DNA of 55,790 nucleotides, from the NCBI RefSeq assembly GCF_002929305.1, contig NZ_PJIO01000020.1:1-55790 (forward strand), given 5' to 3'. The stretch is from Arthrobacter sp. GMC3. GTDB lineage: Bacteria > Actinomycetota > Actinomycetes > Actinomycetales > Micrococcaceae. The translations under genes and the position numbers were made by a program. Shown here one piece after another: positions 16,735-25,470 of this stretch (within the stretch, counting starts at the first letter, position 1; the number at the start of each line of letters is the position of its first letter). The notes under the pieces were generated by a model. The model was not told the DNA's origin. It searched no databases and saw only the letters and a program-made list of their open reading frames with translations.

Positions 16735-16806
16735 TGGGCGATACTGGGATCGAACCAGCGACCTCTTCCGTGTCAGGGAAGCGCGCTACCGCTGCGCCAA
16801 TCGCCC
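16735..16806 (-). tRNA. tRNA-Val(GAC), copy 1
   Basis: On the minus strand GGGCGAT pairs with ATCGCCC, and the anticodon loop is CTGACAC with anticodon GAC. The discriminator is A (16735) and CCA is encoded at 16732-16734. It differs from copy 2 by one base in the T-stem, where it has a G-U pair. Confidence 0.95.
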
Positions 16807-16874
16807 AAGCTATTCGAAATTATACAAAACTGCCGGAATCCTGGGGATTCCGGCAGTTTCATACATTAATTCCG

Positions 16875-16947
<73 letters not shown>

Positions 16948-17009
16948 ATTTTACTGCCTTATTACACTACCCGACTTTCATCGGGTGAATGAAACCGAAG
17001 CTTCATTCG

Positions 17010-17081
17010 TGGGCGATACTGGGATCGAACCAGTGACCTCTTCCGTGTCAGGGAAGCGCGCTACCGCTGCGCCAATCGCCC
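17010..17081 (-). tRNA. tRNA-Val(GAC), copy 2
   Basis: Same as copy 1 except for an A in place of G in the T-stem, restoring an A-U pair. No CCA is encoded. Confidence 0.95.
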
Positions 17082-17132
17082 AAATGCATCCCGCTGTACT
17101 ATACAGCAAAATACTTTGGTTCAGCCAAATGG

Positions 17133-17203
17133 AGGTGGGAACGGGATTCGAACCCGTGTACACGGCTTTGCAGGCCGTTGCCTCGCCTCTCGGCCACCCC
17201 ACC
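17133..17203 (-). tRNA. tRNA-Cys(GCA)
   Basis: The acceptor stem is GGTGGGG / TCCCACC, the anticodon is GCA, and the discriminator is U (17133), the known cysteine identity base. CCA is encoded at 17130-17132. Confidence 0.95.
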
Positions 17204-17227
17204 GTGATAACTGAACGGTGTCATGCG

Positions 17228-17300
<73 letters not shown>

Positions 17301-17684
17301 ATGAGCTTCATTTTCTCCCGTTTGCGTTTCCGCTTCGGTAGTCCGTGTTGCTGCGGTGAAAACATTACCTGAGCCTTTTCCCAAACACCAAATCGGCAAG
17401 TTCCCCGGGGGTCGATTGAGCCGAGATGGATGCAAAATCCTTGAAATGACGCGGAAGTGGCCGGTTTAATTCGAATTACAGCAGTGTCATTTATCGGCAT
17501 TTTTGGCCCGTTTTGCCCATTTTTGGCCAATATTGCTTCTGAGGCGCTCGTCACATTTCGCCCTGGACCAGCCATGCTCCGGGCTCCGTAGGGCGAATTG
17601 TGCTGATGGGAAACTTTGAGCTAGTCTTTTGAACGCAACGAGGAAGGCACTGGTGATCCGCTTCAGGATTCCATGGCTTACGTT
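17301..17684. other. divergent intergenic region between tRNA units
   Basis: It must hold the promoter of the minus-strand tRNA array and that of tRNA-Val(CAC). It contains an AT-rich patch at about 17465-17540 with TTTTTGGCC-like words repeated. Short frames exist but none is protein-like. No clear promoter hexamers stand out to me. Confidence 0.5.
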
Positions 17685-17759
17685 GGGCGATTGGCGCAGT
17701 GGTAGCGCGTTCCGTTCACACCGGAGAGGTCGCTGGTTCGAACCCAGTATCGCCCACCA
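17685..17759 (+). tRNA. tRNA-Val(CAC)
   Basis: The acceptor is GGGCGAT / ATCGCCC, the loop TTCACAC has anticodon CAC, the discriminator is A and CCA is encoded at 17757-17759. Its ends and D-arm are nearly the same as the two Val(GAC) genes opposite. Confidence 0.95.
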
Positions 17760-17763
17760 AATT

Positions 17764-17808
17764 AAAAGCCCCTCTGATCAGCACAAACGCTGATTAGAGG
17801 GGCTTTTT
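17764..17808 (+). terminator. terminator after tRNA-Val(CAC)
   Basis: AGCCCCTCTGATCAGC (17767-17782) pairs with GCTGATTAGAGGGGCT (17789-17804) with one mismatch or wobble, flanked by AAA and followed by TTTT. Confidence 0.93.
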
Positions 17809-17886
17809 CGTGCCCGATTGCCGCCCTTATCCACATTTGTCGCAATGGCAGCACCAAGTGTCGGCGGGTAGTGAAATAGTGGAACT

Positions 17887-18729
17887 ATGAGCGCACCAGC
17901 ATTGGCACACACCACCGAACTTGGCCGGATGTACGGCAGATCCCTGACCGATCCGCCCAAAGTACCCTCAATCACCACGGTGATTGGCCAGCAGTCCACC
18001 AGCCTGGATGGCTGGATCGGCTACATGGCGGCCAACGCGGTGGCACAGCACCCCGGCCTGGCCGGTGCCGTGGGCAGCGCCGGCAAGATGCGCACCGTGG
18101 TGCGGGACAGCTCCAATGCGGCCGAGCAATTCCGTGACGCCGCTGCCGCTCGTGGCGACCGGGTGCACTACTACTGCGAGCAGGTGGCCTTGCGGGCGCT
18201 GGGGCGGGACCACCAGATGCTGGAAGCCAGGGCCGTGTTGGCAGAAAAAGGCGAGGAGAACTTCGCACTTCGGTTTGACGCGTGGTGGGAGGAGTTCAAG
18301 GTTCAGCCACTCGCACCCGAAATTACCGTGTGGAATGAAACGGTCGGGTACGCCGGCACCCTTGACCTGGTGGCGACCATCGGCGGCAAGCTTTGCATTA
18401 TTGACTACAAGACCAAAGGAACCGACCGCAATGGCCAGGTCAAGAGTCTTGATGCCAAGGTGGTTATGCAGTTGGTGGCCGGGATGAAGGCCGAGGAATC
18501 AATCCTTGACGAGGCGGCAGGCACCTGGGAGGCCTGGAAGTACGGTGCCGAACCCGTGCTGCTAGGTGTTGCCATTGGCGAAACTGAGGTACGGACGCTG
18601 CGGGCAAACCCTGCCGTGCTCAAACAGCATTGGTTTAAGTTCGCGTCACTGCGCCGGGTGTGGCAGACCTCCTTGGAGGCTGCCGAGGCGGGCGCACCCC
18701 TGCTCCCCATCGAGCCGCCTGCCAATTGA
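17887..18729 (+). CDS. PD-(D/E)XK nuclease-like protein
   Basis: 280 residues, cytosolic. The core has GTLDLVATIGGKL followed by LCIIDYKTKG, giving Asp160 and the Asp173-x-Lys175 pair of the RecB/Cas4-type nuclease fold; a preceding HYYCEQVALRALG helix fits the same family. It lacks the clustered cysteines of an iron-sulfur Cas4 or AddB. It stands alone between the tRNA block and def, with no repair or CRISPR partner nearby, so its substrate is unknown. The start codon ATG at 17887 has only a weak ribosome binding site. Confidence 0.75.
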   Translation: MSAPALAHTTELGRMYGRSLTDPPKVPSITTVIGQQSTSLDGWIGYMAANAVAQHPGLAGAVGSAGKMRTVVRDSSNAAEQFRDAAAARGDRVHYYCEQVALRALGRDHQMLEARAVLAEKGEENFALRFDAWWEEFKVQPLAPEITVWNETVGYAGTLDLVATIGGKLCIIDYKTKGTDRNGQVKSLDAKVVMQLVAGMKAEESILDEAAGTWEAWKYGAEPVLLGVAIGETEVRTLRANPAVLKQHWFKFASLRRVWQTSLEAAEAGAPLLPIEPPAN

Positions 18730-18827
18730 AAATTCCCGCCCGCACCGAACGCTGACTAAACTAAGGCTGAGCGCTATTCCGCGACCGGCAACGGTTCGCT
18801 TCCATTTCCAAAGTGAGGTCCCCACCC

Positions 18828-19391
18828 ATGGCCATCTTGAGTATCCGCATCATTGGCGACCCCGTATTGAGAACCGTCGCTGACGAGGTCACCGATTTTG
18901 GGCCCGAGCTGGCCAAGCTCATCTTCGACATGGCCGAGACCATGGTGGACGTCCGTGGTGCTGGCTTGGCAGCACCACAAATCGGTGTCAACAAGCGCAT
19001 CTTCACTTACTCCGTGGATGGCCACGAGGGGCACTTCATCAATCCGGTGATTGTCACAAGTGACGACTTTCAACCAGATCAGCCCGAGGGTTGCCTGTCA
19101 GTTCCGGGCCTCGGCTTCAGTGTGCGGCGGCACCGCTGGGTCAGGATCACCGGGGTTGATCAGAATGGTGCACTGCTGGATATGGAAGCCACCGGAGCCC
19201 TGGCCAAGTGCTTCCAGCACGAAACGGACCACCTGAACGGGAAACTGTATGTGGACCGGCTCGAAGGTGAAGACCGGAAAACGGCGCTGCGCGCCATTCG
19301 CACCGCTAATTACCATGACGTGACGGCTGAGACTGTGACCAAGCGTGCCCGCACCGTTGGCTCCGCGTTCGGTGCTGGCGCCGCCCAATGA
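18828..19391 (+). CDS. def: peptide deformylase
   Basis: 187 residues, removing the formyl group from nascent proteins. All three metal-site motifs are visible: GAGLAAPQ (residues 44-51), EGCLS with the metal ligand Cys89, and HETDH with His131, Glu132 and His135. GTGAGG lies 10 bases before the ATG at 18828. The stop overlaps the fmt start by 4 bp (ATGA), so formylation and deformylation genes are translationally coupled. Confidence 0.96.
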   Translation: MAILSIRIIGDPVLRTVADEVTDFGPELAKLIFDMAETMVDVRGAGLAAPQIGVNKRIFTYSVDGHEGHFINPVIVTSDDFQPDQPEGCLSVPGLGFSVRRHRWVRITGVDQNGALLDMEATGALAKCFQHETDHLNGKLYVDRLEGEDRKTALRAIRTANYHDVTAETVTKRARTVGSAFGAGAAQ

Positions 19392-20308
19392 GGGTACTTT
19401 TTGCTGGCACTCCCGCGGTCGCATTGCCCTCCCTCGAGGCGTTGTTGGCTGCCGGGCATGAAATCGTTGCCGTCTTGACCCGTCCGGATGCGCCGCTGGG
19501 TCGCAAACGGGTATTGACGCCCTCACCTGTGGCAGCGCGTGCTCTGGAGCTCGGGCTGCCACTTATTCGGGCGAACAAGATCGATGCCGAGGCTGCCGCA
19601 GCCATTGCTTCCCATGCCCCGGAAGTGGCTGCGATTGTGGCGTATGGGGCAATAATCCCAGAGTCGGCGCTGTCCATCCCCGAGCACGGCTGGATCAATC
19701 TGCACTTCTCCCTTCTGCCGGCCTGGCGCGGTGCGGCTCCCGTGCAGCATTCGGTGATCAACGGCGATGAAGTCACTGGGGCTTCCACCTTCTTGCTGGA
19801 AAAAGGTCTGGACACCGGTCCCGTGTACGGCACCATGACCGAATCGATCATGCCCACGGACACCAGCGCCGAACTGTTGGAACGGCTTTCGCACAGTGGT
19901 GCCGTGCTCCTGGCGCAGACCATTGACGCCTTGGCTGCCGGACGCATTGCCGGTGTGGCCCAACAGGGAGAGATTTCCCTTGCCCCCAAGCTGACGCTGG
20001 AAGACGGCCACGTGCTGTGGACCAATCCGGCGCTGGCCATCAACCGGCGTATCCGCGGCGTCACCACCGAACCTGGCGCGTGGACCCTGCTGGCGGGCCA
20101 GCGCTTCAAACTGGGCCCCGTCGCGCCACGCCCGGACGTCACAGATTTGGCACCCGGCCACCTGCGGGTGGACGGCAAATCCGTCCTGGTGGGCACCGGC
20201 TCCCACGCCGTCGAACTTATCTCCGTGCAACCTGCCGGAAAGAAACTTATGAACGCAAACGACTGGGCCCGAGGCCTGGCGAACAAGGAAGATGTGGTGT
20301 TTGAATGA
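19388..20308 (+). CDS. fmt: methionyl-tRNA formyltransferase
   Basis: 306 residues. It adds formyl from 10-formyl-tetrahydrofolate to initiator Met-tRNA. The N-terminal start MRVLFAGTPAVALPSLEAL, the SLLPAWRGAAPVQ catalytic loop and the DTGPVYGTM segment are typical; the C-terminal tRNA-binding domain runs from about residue 205. It overlaps def by 4 bp upstream and rsmB by 4 bp downstream. Confidence 0.96.
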   Translation: MRVLFAGTPAVALPSLEALLAAGHEIVAVLTRPDAPLGRKRVLTPSPVAARALELGLPLIRANKIDAEAAAAIASHAPEVAAIVAYGAIIPESALSIPEHGWINLHFSLLPAWRGAAPVQHSVINGDEVTGASTFLLEKGLDTGPVYGTMTESIMPTDTSAELLERLSHSGAVLLAQTIDALAAGRIAGVAQQGEISLAPKLTLEDGHVLWTNPALAINRRIRGVTTEPGAWTLLAGQRFKLGPVAPRPDVTDLAPGHLRVDGKSVLVGTGSHAVELISVQPAGKKLMNANDWARGLANKEDVVFE

Positions 20309-21858
20309 CCAGCGAGCAAGGCGGGCGTTCAAGCCAGTCCAACCAGGGCAACGGAACAGGCGGCACGCGTCGTCGCGACGATTCCGGCCGTGAACGAAAC
20401 CGCAGCACAGGGCGCAACCGCACCGCGGCAGCCCCCTCACAGCGCAGCCGGGCGGCCGACCCCGCCCGGCTCGTGGCCTTTGAAGTGCTTCGCGCCGTCT
20501 CCAGTGACGACGCCTACGCCAACTTGGTGCTGCCCTCCCGCATCCGCCACCACAAGCTGGACCGGCGCGACGCCGGCTTCGCCACCGAACTGGCATACGG
20601 TGCGTTGCGCGCCCAGGGCACCTACGACGCCATCTTGGCCCGCTGCGTTGACCGCCCGCTGAACGAACTTGACCCGGCCATCCTGGACGCACTCCGGATC
20701 GGCGTCCACCAACTCGTGGCCATGCGCGTGCCCGCTCATGCGGCTCTTGACCAGACGGTGGGCCTGGCCCGCGCCGTCATCGGTGCCGGCCCGTCGGCCC
20801 TCATCAACGCCGTGCTGCGCAAGGTAGCCGCCAAGGAACTGCCCGAGTGGCTCACCGAACTGACGGACGGCCTCACCGACGACGTCAAGATCGCCTCCAT
20901 AGAGCATTCGCACCCGGAATGGATTGTGCGCTCACTGCGCCAGGCACTGGTGGCCCATGGCCGTGACGTCACCGAAATTACCGCCTTGCTGGAAGCGGAT
21001 AACGCCGCCCCCGTGGTGAATCTGGTGGCTCTTCCCGGGCTGGGGAACCTCGATGAGGCCTTTGAAGCCGGGTTCACTCCGGGTGATTTGGTCATCGACT
21101 CGGCACTGTCCTCCGGCGGCGACTTGGGCCGCCTGGCCAGCGTCCGCGAAGGAACCGTTCGCGTCCAGGACGTGGGCTCGCAGCTCGTGGCCCGCGCACT
21201 CGCCGCGGTGGAAATCTCCAGTGACATCAAGGACGGCGAGGAACGCTGGCTTGACCTGTGCGCCGGTCCCGGCGGCAAGGCCGCTTTGCTGGGTGCTTTG
21301 GCCGCCGAAAAGGGTGCCTGGATCCTGGCCAACGAGCCAACGCCGCACCGCGCCAAACTGGTGGAGCAGGCCTTGACGGCCATTCCAGCGGACTCCTGGA
21401 CTGTGCGCACAGGAGATGGCCGTGACGTGGGTGTGGATCATCCGGGGTCCTTTGACAGGATTTTGGTCGACGCCCCCTGCACCGGCCTCGGTGCGCTGCG
21501 CCGCCGCCCCGAGTCACGGGGGCGTCGCAAACTCTCGGACGTCACCGAGCTCGGCCCGCTGCAGCGCGAGTTGCTGACCTCGGCACTGGCCGCCGTCAAG
21601 CCCGGGGGAGTGGTGGCGTATGTGACGTGTTCCCCGCACATTGCCGAGACCATCGCCGTCGTCGATGATGTCATGCGCAAGCGTGAGGACCTGGAACTGC
21701 TCGACGCCGGTGCCGCCCTTGACGCGGTAAGCCTCACCGGAAATCTGGGTGCGGGCAACAAAACCTCCGCGCTGGCGACCAACCAGATGACGGCACAGCT
21801 GTGGCCGCACATCCACCAGACCGACGCCATGTTCCTGGCGCTCATCCGCAAACTCTGA
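20305..21858 (+). CDS. rsmB: 16S rRNA cytosine-C5 methyltransferase RsmB/Sun
   Basis: 517 residues. A basic, low-complexity leader of about 50 residues precedes a NusB-like RNA-binding domain (about 55-190) and a SAM methyltransferase domain with LDLCAGPGGKAAL near residue 315, the motif IV DAPCTGLGALRRRPE and the motif VI Cys in VTCSP. Both catalytic cysteines are present. It would make m5C967 in 16S rRNA. Position after def-fmt is the usual actinobacterial arrangement. Confidence 0.94.
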   Translation: MTSEQGGRSSQSNQGNGTGGTRRRDDSGRERNRSTGRNRTAAAPSQRSRAADPARLVAFEVLRAVSSDDAYANLVLPSRIRHHKLDRRDAGFATELAYGALRAQGTYDAILARCVDRPLNELDPAILDALRIGVHQLVAMRVPAHAALDQTVGLARAVIGAGPSALINAVLRKVAAKELPEWLTELTDGLTDDVKIASIEHSHPEWIVRSLRQALVAHGRDVTEITALLEADNAAPVVNLVALPGLGNLDEAFEAGFTPGDLVIDSALSSGGDLGRLASVREGTVRVQDVGSQLVARALAAVEISSDIKDGEERWLDLCAGPGGKAALLGALAAEKGAWILANEPTPHRAKLVEQALTAIPADSWTVRTGDGRDVGVDHPGSFDRILVDAPCTGLGALRRRPESRGRRKLSDVTELGPLQRELLTSALAAVKPGGVVAYVTCSPHIAETIAVVDDVMRKREDLELLDAGAALDAVSLTGNLGAGNKTSALATNQMTAQLWPHIHQTDAMFLALIRKL

Positions 21859-21896
21859 CCCGGTCGCACGCAAGCCCAAGCCTAGAAAGGGTTCCC

Positions 21897-22574
21897 ATGC
21901 CCAGTTCCTTGTTGAAGTGCTGCATCAATCCCAGCATCCTCTCCGCCGACTTCGTCAATCTTGAGGCGGAGCTGGCCCGGATCTCCAACGCCGACGCCGT
22001 CCATGTTGACGTCATGGACAACCATTTTGTGCCGAACCTGACGCTGGGACTGCCGGTGGTGAAGCGCATAGCGCAGGTCAGTCCGGTGCCCCTGGACGCG
22101 CACTTGATGATTGCCGACGTCGACCGGTGGGCCCCGCTCTACGCCGACGCCGGACTGGACTCGGTGACCTTCCATGTGGAGGCCTCCCAGGCCCCCATCA
22201 AGCTGGCGAGGGAACTGCGCGCCAGGGGTTCCAAGGCTGGCATGGCCCTGCGCCCGGCCACACCGGTGGAACCGTATCTGGACATGCTCACGGAACTGGA
22301 CATGCTGTTGATCATGACCGTGGAGCCGGGCTTCGGTGGGCAGTCTTTCCTGGACGTCACACTGCCCAAGATCCGCCGGGCCAGGGCAGCCATTGAAGGC
22401 AGCGGGGCCAGTGTGGCCATCCAGGTCGACGGCGGCATCACCGAGGAGACCATCACCCGTGCCGCGGAGGCTGGTGCCAACATCTTCGTGGCAGGTTCAG
22501 CCGTCTACGGTACGCCGTCACCGGCTGCGGCCATCGACTCCCTGCGCGCCAAGGGCCAGCTGGCCTTCGGGTAG
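21897..22574 (+). CDS. rpe: ribulose-phosphate 3-epimerase
   Basis: 225 residues, a TIM barrel interconverting ribulose 5-phosphate and xylulose 5-phosphate; ribulose 5-phosphate is also the precursor used by RibB downstream. Motifs: PSILSADF, HVDVMDNHFVPNLT with metal ligands, MTVEPGFGGQSF and QVDGGI. AGAAAGG precedes the ATG at 21897 and the gene follows rsmB by 38 bases. Confidence 0.95.
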   Translation: MPSSLLKCCINPSILSADFVNLEAELARISNADAVHVDVMDNHFVPNLTLGLPVVKRIAQVSPVPLDAHLMIADVDRWAPLYADAGLDSVTFHVEASQAPIKLARELRARGSKAGMALRPATPVEPYLDMLTELDMLLIMTVEPGFGGQSFLDVTLPKIRRARAAIEGSGASVAIQVDGGITEETITRAAEAGANIFVAGSAVYGTPSPAAAIDSLRAKGQLAFG

Positions 22575-22631
22575 GAGCGGACAAGGAATAAATCTCCAAC
22601 GGCACGGCTTGCAGTAAAAAGTAAGAAAAGA

Positions 22632-22659
22632 TTTTGGCACGGTGAAAGTGCCATACTGT
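22632..22659 (+). promoter_or_regulatory. candidate promoter of the rib operon
   Basis: TACTGT at 22654-22659 could be a -10 box, with a poor -35 (TTTTGG-like) about 17 bases before. The inverted repeat TGGCAC-GGTGAAA-GTGCCA (22635-22653) overlaps it. Transcription would start just before the FMN riboswitch. Confidence 0.4.
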
Positions 22660-22701
22660 AAGAAATGATCGCAACTGCGGTCATCAACAAAAGAAGTATC
22701 A

Positions 22702-22842
22702 CGTGCTCCGGGGTCGGTGTAATTCCGAACCGGCGGTTATAGTCCGCGACCCGAGCGCAGCCCACACGAAAGTGGAGGCAGCGCGCGGTTGATCTGGTGA
22801 AATTCCGGAACCGACAGTTAAAGTCTGGATGGGAGAAGCACG
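22702..22842 (+). promoter_or_regulatory. FMN riboswitch (RFN element)
   Basis: The closing stem is CGTGCT (22702-22707) with AGCACG (22837-22842). Inside are the conserved blocks GGGGTCGGTGTAATTCCGA, CCGGCGGTTATAGTCCGCGA, CTGGTGAAATTCCGGAACCG and CAGTTAAAGTCTGGATGGGA, all matching the RFN consensus. It would shut off the rib operon when FMN is abundant. Confidence 0.97.
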
Positions 22843-22965
22843 AACAGTCTTGGCCACCTAAGCCAAGGGTGTCGCGGCAGCATAGTCTGTTGGCGACCCT
22901 TAGCCGGTGAGTCATCTCTGTCGTTACCCCCGGAGCCATCGCGGTTCGAAAGGGTAAAGGTAACG

Positions 22966-23703
22966 ATGGACTTTCTGCGATGGCTCTTTGACGCCAAGCT
23001 TGAATTCGCCGGCGGCGGATTCCTCCTCTGGCGTGAAGTCATAGGCAATCTCTTTGGGCTCGCCAGCGCCCTCGGCGGCATGCGCCGAAAAATCTGGGCA
23101 TGGCCCGTCGGCATTATCGGCAACGCCCTGCTGTTTACGGTGTTCATGGGCTCGGTGTTCGGCTCACCCGTCTACGCCAACCTGCTGGGCCAGGCTGGCC
23201 GCCAAATCATGTTCATCGCCGTCTCCATCTATGGCTGGTACCGCTGGCGCCAGGGCCGCGCAGCCGCGGCCGACGGCGGCACCGTCCCGGTAGGAGACGC
23301 CGTGAGCCCGCGCTGGGCCGGCGTAAAAACCCGCTGGCTGCTGGTGGTCGCCATGGTTGCAGGCACCGCCGTACTCACCCCCATTTTCAGGGCCCTGGGC
23401 TCCTACGAACCCGTATGGGCGGACGCCTGGATCTTCATGGGATCATTGCTGGCAACCTACGGAATGGCCAAGGGATGGGTCGAGTTTTGGCTCATCTGGG
23501 TGGTGGTCGATCTGGTGGGGGTACCGTTGCTCTTTAGCGCCGGCTACTATGCCTCCGCCTTCATGTACATCTTCTATGGGGCATTCACCTTGACCGGGTT
23601 CTTTGTGTGGTGGCGCTACCGTCACAATGCCGACGCACAGCAACTCTCAGTGGACGCCACCTTTCCCGACATCACCGTGAGCAGAAATGAGAGTACGCCG
23701 TGA
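22966..23703 (+). CDS. ribM: PnuC-family riboflavin transporter (RibM/PnuX type)
   Basis: 245 residues with about seven membrane helices and the PnuC family motif IWAWPVGIIGNALL. PnuC proteins import vitamins by facilitated diffusion; family members under FMN riboswitches in Corynebacterium and Streptomyces (PnuX/RibM) import riboflavin. Its place directly after the FMN riboswitch and before ribD supports riboflavin over nicotinamide riboside as cargo. It has an extra hydrophilic loop at about residues 85-115. The gene overlaps the GTG start of ribD by 4 bp. Confidence 0.88.
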   Translation: MDFLRWLFDAKLEFAGGGFLLWREVIGNLFGLASALGGMRRKIWAWPVGIIGNALLFTVFMGSVFGSPVYANLLGQAGRQIMFIAVSIYGWYRWRQGRAAAADGGTVPVGDAVSPRWAGVKTRWLLVVAMVAGTAVLTPIFRALGSYEPVWADAWIFMGSLLATYGMAKGWVEFWLIWVVVDLVGVPLLFSAGYYASAFMYIFYGAFTLTGFFVWWRYRHNADAQQLSVDATFPDITVSRNESTP

Positions 23704-24806
23704 ACACCCAGGACCCTGACGAGCACTTCAGCGACGCCGAAGTGGTGGGCATGGAAACTGCACTGTCGGCTGCCAGGCAGGGGGTGCGCGGCGCCAACCC
23801 TTTGGTGGGCGCCGTTATTATCGACGCCGACGGGACCGTGCTGGCCATTGGACGCCATCTTGGTGCGGGCACACCCCACGCCGAGGCGGACGCCATCGCC
23901 TCCTTGAGGGGAACCCGCAGGGACCTTTCCGCGGCCACCATCCTGGTCACTCTCGAACCCTGCAACCATCAGGGGCGCATGGGGCCCTGCACCCAGGCCA
24001 TCCTCGACGCCGGCATTGGCAACGTCGTATTTGCCGTGGCGGATCCCCATATGCCCGCAGCCGGGGGAGCACGGCGGCTGCGCCGCGAAGGCATCAACGT
24101 CCGTTCCGGGCTGATGGCCCGGGAGGCCAAAGAGCTCAACACGCGGTGGTTTGTGGCGGTAGCGGAAGGGAGACCTTTTGTCACCGCGCGTCTCGCCCAA
24201 ACGGTGGACAGCAGGATTGCAGCCCAGGACGGCAGCAGCCAGTGGATCACCTCGCTGGAATCCCGGCGCGACTCCCACACGCTGCGCGCCCGGGTGGATG
24301 CGATTGTGGTCGGCACCGGAACCGTCATGGCGGACAACCCGCGGCTGACCGCCCGGGACGATGACGGGATAGAAACGGCCAGCCAGCCATTACGGGTTGT
24401 CATGGGCATCCGCGAGGTGGCCGCCACTGCGGCCGTCCGCGGAACAGCAACCGGAGCCGACCCCAATCCCCGTTTCCTCCAACTCCACACCCATGACCCC
24501 GCCGTCGTCCTCGCGGAACTGCAAGAACGCGGAGTGGGCCACCTCATGATTGAGGGCGGATCGCAAATCAATGCGGCGTTCCTAGCGGCCGGCCTGGTGG
24601 ATGAATTGATCGTGTACCTGGCACCCACACTTTTAGGTGCTGGCACTCCGGCCCTGAACAATCTAGGCATCACCACCCTGGCCGACGCCCAGCAATGGGA
24701 ATGGGATGCCACCACGGCGGGGCCCGTGGAACGAATGGGGCCGGACCTGAAACTCACACTCATGCCGGCAAAGGCGCCAGCACCCACCAACTCAGAAGGA
24801 CATTGA
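23700..24806 (+). CDS. ribD: bifunctional diaminohydroxyphosphoribosylaminopyrimidine deaminase / reductase
   Basis: 368 residues. The N-terminal deaminase domain has the zinc motifs HAEADAIASL near residue 60 and PCNHQGRMGPC near 87-97. The C-terminal reductase domain begins at about residue 150 with VTARLAQTVDSRIA and ends with a MIEGGSQINAAFL segment. It catalyses the second and third steps of riboflavin synthesis. The start is GTG at 23700, overlapping the transporter stop. Confidence 0.96.
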   Translation: MNTQDPDEHFSDAEVVGMETALSAARQGVRGANPLVGAVIIDADGTVLAIGRHLGAGTPHAEADAIASLRGTRRDLSAATILVTLEPCNHQGRMGPCTQAILDAGIGNVVFAVADPHMPAAGGARRLRREGINVRSGLMAREAKELNTRWFVAVAEGRPFVTARLAQTVDSRIAAQDGSSQWITSLESRRDSHTLRARVDAIVVGTGTVMADNPRLTARDDDGIETASQPLRVVMGIREVAATAAVRGTATGADPNPRFLQLHTHDPAVVLAELQERGVGHLMIEGGSQINAAFLAAGLVDELIVYLAPTLLGAGTPALNNLGITTLADAQQWEWDATTAGPVERMGPDLKLTLMPAKAPAPTNSEGH

Positions 24807-24807
24807 G

Positions 24808-25470
24808 ATGTTTACCGGAATCATCGAAGGCCGCGGCACCGTGGTCAGCCTGGATACCAACAAGGAAACCGACAGCGCCACGCTGGTACTGTCGGCAGGC
24901 AACAGCGTTGACGGGCTGGGCCTTGGCGGCTCGCTGGCCGTAAACGGGGTGTGCCTGACGGCCACCAGCATCAACGGGACCACTGTGGAAGTGGATGTCA
25001 TGGGCGAAACACTGACCCGCACCACCACCGGGGCCCTAATCCCCGGAGCCACCGTCAACCTTGAACGGTGCGTACCTGCCGGTGGTCGCCTCGACGGGCA
25101 CGTGGTCCAAGGCCACGTGGACGGGGTCGGGGAACTGTTGGAACGAGAAAATTTGGGCAAGTGGGACAGGCTCAGGTTTGCCGTTCCCACCCGCCTCTCC
25201 CGGTACATTGCCGAGAAGGGCTCCATCGCCGTGGACGGGGTTTCCCTGACGGTCACGGCCGTCAGTCCGCCCGAACATGGCCAGCAGTGGTTTGAGGTGG
25301 GGCTCATCCCCGTCACACTCGCCAACACCGGACTCGGGGACAAGGTAGTGGGTGGGCAGGTCAACCTGGAAGTCGACGTGCTAGCCAAATACGCCGAACG
25401 GCTGCTGCAGTTCGCCGTACCGGCCGCCGCAAACTCTGAAGCTGGTAAGACGCAAGAGGAGGCCCACTGA
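24808..25470 (+). CDS. ribE: riboflavin synthase alpha subunit
   Basis: 220 residues, two tandem lumazine-binding domains, starting with the signature MFTGIIEGRG. The second domain begins near GHVVQGHVDGVGE. It dismutates 6,7-dimethyl-8-ribityllumazine to riboflavin. One base separates it from the ribD stop, and its TGA overlaps the ribB ATG by one base (TGATG). Confidence 0.96.
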   Translation: MFTGIIEGRGTVVSLDTNKETDSATLVLSAGNSVDGLGLGGSLAVNGVCLTATSINGTTVEVDVMGETLTRTTTGALIPGATVNLERCVPAGGRLDGHVVQGHVDGVGELLERENLGKWDRLRFAVPTRLSRYIAEKGSIAVDGVSLTVTAVSPPEHGQQWFEVGLIPVTLANTGLGDKVVGGQVNLEVDVLAKYAERLLQFAVPAAANSEAGKTQEEAH

